A stretch of DNA of 45,539 nucleotides from Lachnospiraceae bacterium (GTDB lineage: Bacteria > Bacillota_A > Clostridia > Lachnospirales > Lachnospiraceae), in the NCBI GenBank assembly GCA_017613055.1, contig JAGAES010000148.1, forward strand, positions 1 through 45,539, in the 5' to 3' direction. Shown piece after piece: positions 12,708 to 22,069 of the stretch (the stretch's first letter is position 1; every line of letters begins with the position of its first letter). The notes under the pieces are model-generated. The model had not been told where the DNA came from and ran no database searches. It was given only the letters and a program-made list of their open reading frames with translations. Position numbers and translations under genes: made by a program.

Positions 12708-13974
12708 CTGTTACCGTGAATTCGGAATACGGGATTCCGTTTTAAAGTTAGGTGAGAAGACCGAGAAGGAACTCTCGGAACGGTTTTCATTGATTGATGA
12801 GAATGCCGAATACTGCCAGATGAAGGTCCTCCGTGCGATGCAGAAGCACCGGGTTTCCGAGGCTTGTCTTGAGGCATCTACGGGCTACGGATATAACGAT
12901 CTCGGAAGAGAAACTCTGGAAGCTGTTTACGCTTCGTTGTTCCGTGCGGAAGACGCTCTGGTCCGTGCGCAGATTACGTGCGGAACGCACGCCCTGGCGC
13001 TTGCGCTTTCGGCGAATCTCCGTCCCGGAGACGAGATACTTTCCCCGGTCGGAAAGCCTTACGATACGCTTGAATCCGTAATCGGAATCAAAGACGCTCC
13101 GGGCTCATTAAAGGAATTCGGAATTACCTACCGGCAGGTGGATTTACTTTCCGACGGAAGTTTCGATTTCGACGGAATCCGTGCGGCAATCAACGAACAT
13201 ACGAAGCTGATTGAGATTCAGCGCAGCAAAGGTTATTCTTCAAGACGGACGCTTTCGGTCGATTCGATCGGCGAACTCATCGCATTTGTCAAAGGAATCA
13301 AGCCCGACGTGATCTGCATGGTGGATAACTGCTACGGCGAATTCACGGAAAGACATGAGCCGACCGAGGTCGGAGCGGATCTGTGCGTCGGTTCCCTGAT
13401 TAAGAACCCCGGCGGCGGACTTGCGCCGAGCGGCGGTTACATTGTCGGAAAGAAAGAATATATCGAGCAGTGCGCGTACCGCCTTACGAGTCCCGGACTC
13501 GGCAAAGAAGTCGGCGCCTCACTCGGCATGAACCGGAACTTCTTCCAGGGTCTTTTCTTCGCGCCGACCGTAACCGCGGGAGCCTTGAAAGGCGCAATCT
13601 TCGCGGCGCGGCTTTATGAACAGCTCGGTTTTCCGGTTCATCCGAACGGAACCGAAACAAGACACGATATCATTCAGGCCGTTACGCTCGGTTCCGCGGA
13701 AGGCCTTATTGCATTCTGTAAAGGCATTCAGGCCGCGGCACCCGTGGACAGTTTCGTTACGCCCGAGCCGTGGGCCATGCCCGGTTATTCCTCCGAAGTC
13801 ATCATGGCTGCCGGAGCTTTTTACCAGGGCTCCTCGATCGAACTTTCCGCCGACGGCCCCCTGACGCCGCCTTACAACGTCTATTTTCAGGGCGGTCTCA
13901 CCTGGTATCACGCCAAACTCGGCATCCTGATGTCGCTCGAAGAATTAGCCAAAGCAGGATGTATCCGTTTATGA
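12700..13974 (+). CDS. PLP-dependent methionine gamma-lyase family protein (YnbB/aluminium-resistance type)
   Basis: The 424-residue protein belongs to the Met_gamma_lyase family of fold-type I PLP enzymes. It shows a substrate/PLP loop (TCGTHALALALSANLRPGDE), the Asp of MVDNCYGEF, and the candidate Schiff-base lysine in GSLIKNPGGGLAPSGG. Proteins of this family are called aluminium-resistance or cystathionine beta-lyase-like, and the true substrate is not established. A TTG start at 12700 is used: AAGGAG lies 7 nt upstream, and this start gives the family's usual length of about 420. B. subtilis keeps the homologue ynbB in the same general neighbourhood as miaA. Confidence 0.88.
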   Translation: MFDCYREFGIRDSVLKLGEKTEKELSERFSLIDENAEYCQMKVLRAMQKHRVSEACLEASTGYGYNDLGRETLEAVYASLFRAEDALVRAQITCGTHALALALSANLRPGDEILSPVGKPYDTLESVIGIKDAPGSLKEFGITYRQVDLLSDGSFDFDGIRAAINEHTKLIEIQRSKGYSSRRTLSVDSIGELIAFVKGIKPDVICMVDNCYGEFTERHEPTEVGADLCVGSLIKNPGGGLAPSGGYIVGKKEYIEQCAYRLTSPGLGKEVGASLGMNRNFFQGLFFAPTVTAGALKGAIFAARLYEQLGFPVHPNGTETRHDIIQAVTLGSAEGLIAFCKGIQAAAPVDSFVTPEPWAMPGYSSEVIMAAGAFYQGSSIELSADGPLTPPYNVYFQGGLTWYHAKLGILMSLEELAKAGCIRL

Positions 13975-14001
13975 TAATGCCACACAATTAACACATTTGT
14001 G

Positions 14002-14031
14002 TTGTATGTTTGGTTTGGTTTGTTGTATACT
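14002..14031 (+). promoter_or_regulatory. Candidate sigma-A promoter of the radC-mre operon
   Basis: A -10 TATACT at 14026-14031 is preceded, 18 nt earlier, by a partial -35 TTGTAT at 14002-14007. It sits in the only sizeable gap (about 100 nt) between the preceding gene and radC. A small repeat (AACAC-N4-GTGTT) lies just upstream. The -35 is weak, so confidence is moderate. Confidence 0.5.
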
Positions 14032-14073
14032 ACGATACTGTGTGCCATTTCCCGGAGAGAGGGAAAGGACCAT

Positions 14074-14760
14074 ATGACGCATGAAAACGGGATGAAATCC
14101 CTTCCGAGAAGCGAACAGCCGTATGAAAAGGCTAAGGAACTCGGAATATCGGCGCTTTCGGACGCAGAACTGCTTGCCGTAATCATAAGAAGCGGAAGCG
14201 CGGCGAAAAGCGCACTCGAAACGGCATATGCCGTACTTCGTGAGACCGGCGGTTTGTCGGGGCTGTATGAGCCGGACCTCGGAACGCTTGAACAGATACA
14301 AGGCATCGGGCGAATCAAATCAATCCAGCTGTCGGCCGTCGGCGAGCTTGCAAGAAGAATGTGGACGGTGCGGAATGAAGACGGGCAGTATCTGAACTGT
14401 GCTTCGGTAATCTTTAGGCATTACCGGGAGAATATGCGTTGCTTAAACCAGGAAGAAGTATGGCTTCTGCTTCTTGACAACCGGATGAAACGAATCCGCG
14501 AAGTCGTTGTAACGAGAGGCACCGTAAACTGTTCGGTCGTTTCGCCGAGAGACATCTTCCGGCTGGCGCTGAAACATAAAGCCGTCTGCATCGTCTTAAT
14601 GCATAACCACCCGAGCGGAAATCCCGCACCGAGCAAAGAGGACTGCGAATTGACGAAAACCGTCCGTGAACTCGGCGTGATGATGCAATTGCCGCTCCTT
14701 GACCATATCATATTCGGCAGCGGCACATATTACAGTTTTCAGGAAAATCAATTTATGTGA
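14074..14760 (+). CDS. radC: RadC-family JAB1/MPN-domain protein
   Basis: The 228-residue protein has an N-terminal UPF0758 helix-hairpin-helix region (LEQIQGIGRIKSIQLSA) and a C-terminal JAMM metal site, HNHPSGNPAPSKED, which matches HxH-x10-D exactly. The biochemical role is unsettled; the old DNA-repair label is not supported for E. coli. The ATG at 14074 is preferred because GAGAGGGAAAGG precedes it, whereas 25 further in-frame codons upstream would run through the promoter. RadC ahead of mreB is the same arrangement as in B. subtilis. The stop is 8 nt before the mreB ATG. Confidence 0.93.
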   Translation: MTHENGMKSLPRSEQPYEKAKELGISALSDAELLAVIIRSGSAAKSALETAYAVLRETGGLSGLYEPDLGTLEQIQGIGRIKSIQLSAVGELARRMWTVRNEDGQYLNCASVIFRHYRENMRCLNQEEVWLLLLDNRMKRIREVVVTRGTVNCSVVSPRDIFRLALKHKAVCIVLMHNHPSGNPAPSKEDCELTKTVRELGVMMQLPLLDHIIFGSGTYYSFQENQFM

Positions 14761-14768
14761 GGTTATAT

Positions 14769-15809
14769 ATGGCTTCCAAGGTGTTCGGAATCGATTTCGG
14801 ATCGGATTCCACGAAAATCTATCGAAAAGGGCAGGGCGTTGTCTATAATCAGAAGAGCGTCATTGCCTTTAAGAATCATTCGAAGATTCTTGCCATCGGC
14901 GACGAAGCTTACGAAATGTTCGGTAAAACTCCGGACGCGATTTCCGTGACGTTTCCGATTTCGCACGGCGTTATTTCGAGCTTTGCGAATATGCTTTCTC
15001 TTTTAAACTGCATGTTCCTCGACTTAAACCGGGTGTTCGGCAAGTTCCGCGGCGCGGAATTCTATGTCGCGGTTCCATCCGATATCACGGAAGTGGAGAA
15101 GAAAGCGTTTTACGACCTCGTGGACGGTACGATTGTACGTCCGAAACGGATTCGTCTTGTTGAAAAGCCGATTGCCGACGCCATCGGCGCAGGAATCGAC
15201 ATCATCAAATCGCAGGGTACGATGATTGTGAACATCGGTGCGGAAACGACCGAGATTTCAATCATCAGTCTCGGAGGAATTCTGTTCAGCAAGCTGCTCC
15301 CGGTCGGAGGACGCACATTTAACGAGAATATCATTAACCTGATTCGCCGTAAGTATAACCTCCTGATCGGCGAAAAGACTGCGGAGACTCTGAAAACCGA
15401 GCTCACGAACTTCTCCTCGAAACGCGACGACGTGATGAACGCGTTCGGCCGCGACCTTGTGACCGGCCTTCCGAGAGAGTGTGAGATTACGACCGAACTC
15501 GTCAACGACGCGGTTTCGGAATGCATGCAGACGGTGTTTGAGAATATCCGCGTGATTCTGGACCGCACGCCGCCCGAGATTGCCGCCGACGTTTACCATA
15601 ACGGCATCCGCATAACCGGCGGTTCCGCATCGCTTCCGGGACTGGATTTTCTGTTCTCGACCAACCTCGGAAACAATAAAGTGAACATCACCGACTTCGG
15701 CGTCATGACTGTCACAAACGGTCTTGCGAAGATTATGGAAGACCGCTATTACGAGCGCTACGCCGTCAGCTTAAAGCAGGCGCTTGCAGAGGATAAATTC
15801 CCGCTTTGA
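14769..15809 (+). CDS. mreB: Rod shape-determining protein MreB
   Basis: This actin-fold protein of 346 residues shows phosphate-1 (VFGIDFGSDSTKIY), phosphate-2 (MIVNIGAETTEISII) and adenosine (RITGGSASLPGL) motifs, plus VEKPIADAIGAGID. MreB filaments guide lateral wall synthesis under the membrane. The ATG at 14769 has GAGG 6 nt upstream; a GTG at 14757 overlapping the radC stop is the alternative. The phosphate-1 loop reads DFGSDST rather than the DLGTANT of textbook MreB, so this is a divergent paralogue, but mreC and mreD follow directly. Confidence 0.93.
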   Translation: MASKVFGIDFGSDSTKIYRKGQGVVYNQKSVIAFKNHSKILAIGDEAYEMFGKTPDAISVTFPISHGVISSFANMLSLLNCMFLDLNRVFGKFRGAEFYVAVPSDITEVEKKAFYDLVDGTIVRPKRIRLVEKPIADAIGAGIDIIKSQGTMIVNIGAETTEISIISLGGILFSKLLPVGGRTFNENIINLIRRKYNLLIGEKTAETLKTELTNFSSKRDDVMNAFGRDLVTGLPRECEITTELVNDAVSECMQTVFENIRVILDRTPPEIAADVYHNGIRITGGSASLPGLDFLFSTNLGNNKVNITDFGVMTVTNGLAKIMEDRYYERYAVSLKQALAEDKFPL

Positions 15810-15833
15810 CGGATTCTTCGGAAAGGAGAGGAC

Positions 15834-16694
15834 ATGAAAGAACGTCAGAAACCGAAATATGACATGGAACCGAGATACGTTCTTCTGATCATGACGATGA
15901 TTTGCATCTTCCTGATCTTTTTCTCGTACAAGTTTTCCAACATATTCGATTTTGCGCGGACCCGCATGAATTCGATGCTGATTCCTCTTCAGAAGGGAAT
16001 CACGACACTCGGAACCGGCATCAACAACGCCGTCGACAACTTTGAGAAGGTGGAAGACCTGCAGAAGGAAATCGCAGAGCTTAAAGCGGAGAATGACCGG
16101 ATTGCACGCGAGAAGGAGAATATGGAGCAGTCTCTGTATGACCTCGAACGATACAAACAGCTGCTTGCTCTTGCGGACAGCTATAAGAACTATACGACCG
16201 TCGGTGCGAACATAATCGCCAAGGATTCGAGCGGATATTACGCAAGATTCACCCTCGACAAAGGCTACAAGGACGGCATTCAGGTCGATATGAACGTGCT
16301 TGCCGGCGCCGGTCTTGTCGGTATCATCACCGAAGTCGGTCCGAATTATTCGGTTGTCCGTTCGGTCATCGACGACAACAACTATGTCAGTGCAATCGTA
16401 ACGAAAACCGACGATAACTGTATCGTATGCGGAAACCTCGAGCTGTTATCGCTCGGGTATATCGAAATCCGTGACCTCTCCATCAATACCGAAGTCCGGA
16501 ACAACTATAAGGTATACACCTCGCCGTTAAGCGACAAGTACCTTCCGGACATTCTGATCGGTTATATTTCGAATATCCAGAGTGAGAACGACGGATTGAC
16601 GAAGACCGGTTATCTTACGCCGGTTGTGGACTTTGAGCATTTGAACACGGTTTTGATCATCACCGAATTAAAGAAGGATTTCCAGGCGGAGTAA
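15834..16694 (+). CDS. mreC: Rod shape-determining protein MreC
   Basis: The 286-residue protein has one N-terminal membrane anchor (about residues 15-33), a coiled coil at about 60-105 (LQKEIAELKAENDRIAREKE) and the beta-rich MreC periplasmic-type domain (AKDSSGYYARFTLDKGYKDG; GLVGIITEVGPNYSVVRSVID). MreC bridges MreB filaments to the elongation PBP and RodA outside the membrane. GGAAAGGAGAGG precedes the ATG. It lies 24 nt after mreB and 4 nt before mreD. Confidence 0.96.
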   Translation: MKERQKPKYDMEPRYVLLIMTMICIFLIFFSYKFSNIFDFARTRMNSMLIPLQKGITTLGTGINNAVDNFEKVEDLQKEIAELKAENDRIAREKENMEQSLYDLERYKQLLALADSYKNYTTVGANIIAKDSSGYYARFTLDKGYKDGIQVDMNVLAGAGLVGIITEVGPNYSVVRSVIDDNNYVSAIVTKTDDNCIVCGNLELLSLGYIEIRDLSINTEVRNNYKVYTSPLSDKYLPDILIGYISNIQSENDGLTKTGYLTPVVDFEHLNTVLIITELKKDFQAE

Positions 16695-16698
16695 AACC

Positions 16699-17226
16699 AT
16701 GATTGTTTTTCTTGTTTATGCAGTCGAGATTCTGATTGCCGTTTTGCTGAAGACGACGCTCTTCACGCATCTGGCTTTCGGCTACTACAACATCGTTCCC
16801 GACCTGATTGTCATGATTGTCGTCGCGGCAGCTTATCAGCGCGGCAAGACGAAAGGCATGTTCGTCGGATTTTTCGCGGGGCTCGTTTTGGACATTGCGT
16901 CCGGCGGGCTTTTGGGTGTATTTGCGCTCTTTTACATGTTCATCGGTTATCTGAACGGTTTCCTCGCGAAGTATTACGTGCAGAACGACATCCTGCTGCC
17001 ACTCACGATGGCCGCGGCTTCGGAGTTTCTGTTCAGTTTTCTGTTCTATGTATTCCTGTTCCTGACGAGAGGACGCACAAATATCGGCGCTTACATCGTT
17101 TACCAGATGATTCCGCTTGCGATTTATACGGCGGTTGTTTTTGTTCCGGTATACCGGATTCTCGATCTCATTTACTGGAAGGTTACGAAACCTCTTTATA
17201 TTGATTATTCCAAGGTAGATACCTGA
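16699..17226 (+). CDS. mreD: Rod shape-determining protein MreD
   Basis: This hydrophobic protein of 175 residues has about five membrane spans. Its position directly after mreC, its length and the glycine-rich third span (GLVLDIASGGLLGVFALFYM) fit MreD, the integral membrane member of the elongasome. Sequence conservation in this family is low, so position carries much of the weight. GGAG within the end of mreC supplies the ribosome binding site. Confidence 0.92.
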   Translation: MIVFLVYAVEILIAVLLKTTLFTHLAFGYYNIVPDLIVMIVVAAAYQRGKTKGMFVGFFAGLVLDIASGGLLGVFALFYMFIGYLNGFLAKYYVQNDILLPLTMAAASEFLFSFLFYVFLFLTRGRTNIGAYIVYQMIPLAIYTAVVFVPVYRILDLIYWKVTKPLYIDYSKVDT

Positions 17227-17239
17227 TTTCGGAGTTTCC

Positions 17240-20098
17240 ATGCAGCAGACACTCGGTGAAAAACTGAAAGAACTGTTCACCAACCGGCTTGTTCCGGTAG
17301 GTCTTGTTTTGTTTATCCTTTTCGGCATTCTGATCGTCCATATATTCCGGATGCAGATGGTCGAACCAGAGAAGACGAAGATTACGCGTGACGAAAAATC
17401 CTACACGAAACTGATTACAATTCCCTCGACCAGAGGCAATATCTACGATGTCAACGGCAATCTGCTTGCTTATAACGAGCTGCAGTACAATCTTGACATG
17501 TTCAATTCCGCCGAGCTCACGAACAATCTCGAGATGAACACGGCCATCTACGAATTGATCAAAATCCTCAGAGAATTCAATTACAAACGCGAGTTTTCGT
17601 TCCCGCTTGTGATGGATGAGAACGGAGACCTGCATTTTACCGTATCCGGAAGCAATCTGGACCGGTTTAAAAAGAATGCGTTCGGTTTGAAGAGCGTTGC
17701 CGACCTGAAGGAAGAGCATTATGCTGCAACGGCGGAAGACGTCTTCAACTTCATGCGGCACGGCAACAATACGTCAAGAATGTTCCAGATTTCCGACGCT
17801 TACTCGAAAGAGGACGCGCTTGAAATCATGGCCTACCGTTACCAGTTCTTTACGATGTATCCGAGCTATTCGTCGTTCCGCGTCGTCAGCAATATAAGCG
17901 ACGAGGCGCGCATCACATTTTACGAAAATACGACGACGATTCCGGGTCTTGAGATTACGAAGTCCTGGCGCCGCATCTATAACGATGCCGAATACTTTTC
18001 GCATATTATCGGTTACGTCGGAAGAATTAACGCCGAAGAACTCGAAATGCTGAAAGAAGCGGGTACCGGAACGCGTTACAGTGAGACGAGCATCGTCGGA
18101 AAGAACGGCATTGAGAAGTCGTGCGAGACATACCTGTCGGGTACCGACGGCGTTGCGACGATTCTGATTAACGACCGCGGGCAGGTGCGTACCAAAACCA
18201 TTACCAAAGAACCGGTGCCGGGGAACGATGTCTATCTGAGCTTAGACCGTGATCAGCAGATCTGCTGCTACAATATCATCAAGCGGTATGTCGCCGGAAT
18301 TCTGCTGGCCGCCATCGTGAAGGAGATGGATTACGGTACGAAAGGAGAGGACGCGACCAGCATCACAATCCCGATTTATGAGGTTTACTATGCGCTTTTC
18401 TCCAATCATATCATCGATACGGAGCATTTCTCGGCGCCCGACGCGTCACGGATCGAGCAGAGCATGTATGCGCTGTTTGAACGAAATGAGACGTACATAT
18501 GGAACAACTATCTGAAAAACCTCGAACCGGACTGTACGCTGTGCGGTTCGGACCTGACGCCGTTCGTGCAGGAATATATTGATTTCATGTACAGTAAAAT
18601 CGGAAACTCCGGCTGGGGGCTTCTCGATAATTCGGCGATTAACACGAGAGACCAGGAATATAAGGATTACGCGAACCGGCAGTCGAGTCTGTCGCATTTT
18701 CTGCAATATGCGATTACGCAGGGCTGGGTGAATCTCGATAAGCTGGATATCGGAAACGAGTATTACGACACAAGCGAACTCTATGAATATCTGCGGACCT
18801 ATATCATTGAGCATCTGAGGGATGATGCCGATTATAAGAGCAAGATCTACCGGACGCTTATTTTCGACTACGTTATAAGGCTCCGGGAAGTCGCGCTCGT
18901 GCTTTACGACCAGGGCGTACTCGAGCCCGACCCGGATACCTACAACCAGCTTGATATGCACGAACTGGATCCGTACGATTTCATGGTGCATAAGATTCAG
19001 ACGATGGAAATTACGCCCGCGATGCTGGCGCTCGAGCCGTGCAGCGGAACGATTATCATCACCGATCCGAATACCGGCATGGTCAGCTGCATGGCGTCCT
19101 ATCCGAGCTACGACAACAACTATCTGACGAACCAGGTCAATATGGCCTATTATAACAAGATGCTTGCGGACAAATCCTATCCGCTTGTATTCCGCGCGAC
19201 CTCGTCGAAGACGACGACCGGTTCCACTTTCAAACCGCTGATGGCAATCGCCGGTCTGATGGAAGGCGTTATTACGACCGAGGAACTGATTGAAGACAAG
19301 GGTAAATTCGAAGACGTCGATCCGTCCCCCCGTTGCTGGGCATACCCGAATTCCCACGGTAAGCTTACTGCGGCAAATGCCATACGGTATTCCTGTAACT
19401 ATTTCTTCTTCACGGTCGGCTACCGGCTTTCGATTAACGGCAGAGGAGAGTACTTCGATGCGCTCGGAATCAAAGCCATTCAGAAGTATGCGAGAATGTT
19501 CGGTCTGGGAGACAAATCCGGCGTCGAGCTTTCGGAAGCCGTTCCGCAGATTTCTTCGCGAGATGCGGTCCGTACCGCAATCGGATACTATCACAGCTTT
19601 GCGCCGATTCAGATTGCGAGATATCTGACAACCATCGCGAACGAAGGTACCTGTTACGACCTGACGCTTGTCAGCAAGGTTGTCGGGCCGACCGGTGAAA
19701 TTCTTTTAAGTAACGTAGCCAACATCCGGAATTCAATGGATGATGTTCCGAAGGAATACTGGAACACCGTGAAAAACGGCATGTACATGGTAGTTAACGA
19801 GAAGGACTCCGGCATCCGGAAATACTATACGAACCTGAGCGTCAAAGTCGCCGGCAAAACCGGTACCGCGCAGGTCAGCTTAAATCATCCGAACAACGCG
19901 TTGTTTCTTTCCTTTGCGCCTTACGAAAAGCCGGAGATATGCGTTACCGTCGTCATTCCGAACGGATACGCTTCCGAGCAGGCCGCCATTGTGGCACGAG
20001 AAGTATACGGTTACTATTTTGAAGGCGACAACCACGACGATCTGCTTTCGGGCAAGGTCTTCGCCGCCAAAATCAAGTCGGTCGGCTACACCGACTGA
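17240..20098 (+). CDS. mrdA: Class B penicillin-binding protein of the elongasome (PBP2/MrdA type) with large insert
   Basis: The 952-residue protein has an N-terminal membrane anchor (residues 18-37), a PBP dimer domain opening with PSTRGNIYDVNGNLLAYN, and a transpeptidase domain with Ser662 in GSTFKP (SxxK), SCN at 718-720 and KTG at 873-875. It crosslinks peptidoglycan strands made by RodA. Typical PBP2 proteins have about 600-700 residues. Here some 240 extra residues lie between LSLDRDQQICCYN (about 335-345) and GTIIITDPNTG (about 603). Cys699, His706 and Cys719 flank the SxN motif in the pattern RCW...HG...SCN, which resembles the zinc-binding PBPs described in Clostridioides difficile. 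It belongs to the mre operon. Confidence 0.95.
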   Translation: MQQTLGEKLKELFTNRLVPVGLVLFILFGILIVHIFRMQMVEPEKTKITRDEKSYTKLITIPSTRGNIYDVNGNLLAYNELQYNLDMFNSAELTNNLEMNTAIYELIKILREFNYKREFSFPLVMDENGDLHFTVSGSNLDRFKKNAFGLKSVADLKEEHYAATAEDVFNFMRHGNNTSRMFQISDAYSKEDALEIMAYRYQFFTMYPSYSSFRVVSNISDEARITFYENTTTIPGLEITKSWRRIYNDAEYFSHIIGYVGRINAEELEMLKEAGTGTRYSETSIVGKNGIEKSCETYLSGTDGVATILINDRGQVRTKTITKEPVPGNDVYLSLDRDQQICCYNIIKRYVAGILLAAIVKEMDYGTKGEDATSITIPIYEVYYALFSNHIIDTEHFSAPDASRIEQSMYALFERNETYIWNNYLKNLEPDCTLCGSDLTPFVQEYIDFMYSKIGNSGWGLLDNSAINTRDQEYKDYANRQSSLSHFLQYAITQGWVNLDKLDIGNEYYDTSELYEYLRTYIIEHLRDDADYKSKIYRTLIFDYVIRLREVALVLYDQGVLEPDPDTYNQLDMHELDPYDFMVHKIQTMEITPAMLALEPCSGTIIITDPNTGMVSCMASYPSYDNNYLTNQVNMAYYNKMLADKSYPLVFRATSSKTTTGSTFKPLMAIAGLMEGVITTEELIEDKGKFEDVDPSPRCWAYPNSHGKLTAANAIRYSCNYFFFTVGYRLSINGRGEYFDALGIKAIQKYARMFGLGDKSGVELSEAVPQISSRDAVRTAIGYYHSFAPIQIARYLTTIANEGTCYDLTLVSKVVGPTGEILLSNVANIRNSMDDVPKEYWNTVKNGMYMVVNEKDSGIRKYYTNLSVKVAGKTGTAQVSLNHPNNALFLSFAPYEKPEICVTVVIPNGYASEQAAIVAREVYGYYFEGDNHDDLLSGKVFAAKIKSVGYTD

Positions 20099-20114
20099 TG
20101 CATGAGGGGTTCCC

Positions 20115-20834
20115 ATGGACAACAATGTGATTATCAAAGGGTATAAGGACGGCATCTCTTTGGTGCTTTCCCCGGACGCTCCGTTTGAAGACATCCTTTT
20201 AAGCCTTGAGAAGCGTATCAAAAGCTCGGCGAAGTTTCTCGGAAGCGCCCGCATGTCGATGAAATTCGAAGGGCGGGAGCTCAATACCGACGAGCAGAAG
20301 GAGATTCTCCGCGTGATTTCCGAGAACTCCGATCTCGAAATCATCTGCGTCATCGACGGCAATGAGACAAATGAGACGATTCTTAGGCAGACTATGGATC
20401 AGGTCATCGGAAGCCTGTCGACGAGAACCGCGCAGTTTTATCAGGGCGTGGTACGCTCCGGAAGACGCCTCGAAACCGAGAACTCGATTATCATTATCGG
20501 GAACGTCGAAGCGGGAGCGGAGATTGTAAGCGGCGGAAGCATTATCGTTATCGGTGCGCTGTTAGGAACCGCGATTGCAGGCACAAATTCGAACCGTGAG
20601 TCGTTCGTTTTCGCGGCTCAGATGAAACCCGAGAAGTTGTCCATCGGCCGGTACGAGTACCGGCCTCCGGTGCTTACCGAGAAAGAAAAGAAGAAGGAAG
20701 CAAAGCTCCTTAAGAAGAATCAGCTCGAAAACTGCAGCAAAATTGCGGAAATCGTCGATGAGGACGTCAAAATCCGTCCCGTCGAAACCGATACGTTCGG
20801 CGCGGACGAAGAGCTTTATGAATTGATTGACTGA
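20115..20834 (+). CDS. minC: Septum site-determining protein MinC
   Basis: The 239-residue protein has an N-terminal MinC domain (VIIKGYKDGISLVLSPDAPF...) and a C-terminal beta-helix: VVRSGRRLETENSIIIIGNV, then GAEIVSGGSIIVIGALLG. The RSG motif at 114-116 is the family's MinD contact region. MinC blocks FtsZ assembly away from midcell, and in known systems it needs MinD to reach the membrane. GAGGGG precedes the ATG. minD and minE would normally follow, but rodA begins 18 nt after the stop. Confidence 0.93.
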   Translation: MDNNVIIKGYKDGISLVLSPDAPFEDILLSLEKRIKSSAKFLGSARMSMKFEGRELNTDEQKEILRVISENSDLEIICVIDGNETNETILRQTMDQVIGSLSTRTAQFYQGVVRSGRRLETENSIIIIGNVEAGAEIVSGGSIIVIGALLGTAIAGTNSNRESFVFAAQMKPEKLSIGRYEYRPPVLTEKEKKKEAKLLKKNQLENCSKIAEIVDEDVKIRPVETDTFGADEELYELID

Positions 20835-20851
20835 AATCGGAAGGAAGACAC

Positions 20852-22063
20852 ATGTTTCGGAAACTCAGATATCATGTGAACAATTATAAGTTTTCGCTTG
20901 TCTCAATTGTTATCATACTGGGAACCATCGGTCTGGTTCTCATCCAGAAACTGCAGGACAGCGACGAAAACCAGTTCGAACGGCAGCTGTACGGCCTTCT
21001 GTTCGGTTTCTTTGTCATGTTCGTCGTTTCGATGATTGATTATCATATCTTCGCGAAATTCTATATTCTGATTTATTTCGGCAACATCGGAATGATGATG
21101 CTTTGTAAATACATATCGTATCCGACGATTCCGTTCATCTACGGATGGTCTCACTTCGAAGCAAGAAGATGGATTAAAATCGGCGGACACGGGAAGCCCG
21201 GGGCGGGCTTTGAGTTCATGCCTTCGGAGATATCCAAGCTCGTTGTTATCATATTCGTGGCGACGCTTCTTGTGAAGCTCGGTGACCGGTTCCACCGTTT
21301 CTGGGGCTTCATGCTCGTATTCGTGACCGGCATGATTCCGATTTATCTGATCTTCGACCAGCCGGATCTTTCGACGAGTATCGTTCTGATCGCGACCTTC
21401 GCGTTCATGCTGTTCATCGGCGGACTGTCCTATAAGGTCGTCATACCGGCATTGATTGCCGCAGTACCGATTTCATCGTTTCTGTTCTGGTACATCCAGC
21501 AGCCGTTCCAGAAGATTCTGAACAAATACCAGGCGCCCCGTATTCTCTCGATTCTGCATCCGGAGGATTATCCGGACGAAATGTATCAGCAGAACCAGGC
21601 GGCTGCGGCCATTGAGTCCGGCAGCATGTTCGGTAAGATGATTGTCGGCGACACCTCGCACCGCATGACCAACTACGTGCCGGTCGTAGAGTCCGACTTT
21701 ATCTTCTGTGCGATAGCGGAAGAGTTCGGTTTCTTCGGCTGTCTGATTACGATTTTCCTGTTTATGCTTCTCACATTTATCGGATTCCGCGTAGCGATGA
21801 ATGCGAAGGACAGGCTCGGATACCTGATTGCTTCCGGCATCTCCGTCATGATTTGCCTGCAGACCATCGTTAACATCGGCGTCGTTGTTTCGCTGCTGCC
21901 GGATACCGGAATTCCGCTTCCTTTTGTAAGCTCCGGCTTAAGTTCTCTGCTAATCAGCATGGTAACCATGGGCGTTCTTCTGAACGTGGGACTTCAGAAT
22001 AAGAGCACGCTTTTAGAAAAAGACCGTTACGAAATGGATCTTAAGGAACTGTTAGGGGAATAA
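20852..22063 (+). CDS. rodA: SEDS-family peptidoglycan glycosyltransferase RodA
   Basis: The 403-residue protein has about ten membrane spans. It carries the SEDS signatures FDQPDLSTS, ESDFIFCAIAEEFGFFG (Asp282, matching the catalytic Asp region of RodA) and LPDTGIPLPFVSSGLSSL. RodA polymerises lipid II into glycan strands, and the mrdA-type PBP upstream crosslinks them. RodA rather than FtsW is preferred because it lies in the mre operon. GGAAGG precedes the ATG. Confidence 0.93.
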   Translation: MFRKLRYHVNNYKFSLVSIVIILGTIGLVLIQKLQDSDENQFERQLYGLLFGFFVMFVVSMIDYHIFAKFYILIYFGNIGMMMLCKYISYPTIPFIYGWSHFEARRWIKIGGHGKPGAGFEFMPSEISKLVVIIFVATLLVKLGDRFHRFWGFMLVFVTGMIPIYLIFDQPDLSTSIVLIATFAFMLFIGGLSYKVVIPALIAAVPISSFLFWYIQQPFQKILNKYQAPRILSILHPEDYPDEMYQQNQAAAAIESGSMFGKMIVGDTSHRMTNYVPVVESDFIFCAIAEEFGFFGCLITIFLFMLLTFIGFRVAMNAKDRLGYLIASGISVMICLQTIVNIGVVVSLLPDTGIPLPFVSSGLSSLLISMVTMGVLLNVGLQNKSTLLEKDRYEMDLKELLGE

Positions 22064-22069
22064 ACCGTT

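Noticed and set aside
13999..14073. 25 extra N-terminal codons for RadC.
   Set aside because: The stretch runs over the promoter region and has no ribosome binding site, whereas the ATG at 14074 has a good one and gives the family's normal start.
18446..19594. A 382-codon open frame on the minus strand opposite the PBP gene.
   Set aside because: It lies wholly inside a well-supported gene, has no ribosome binding site, and its translation has no recognisable domain. Codon bias of the sense gene explains it.
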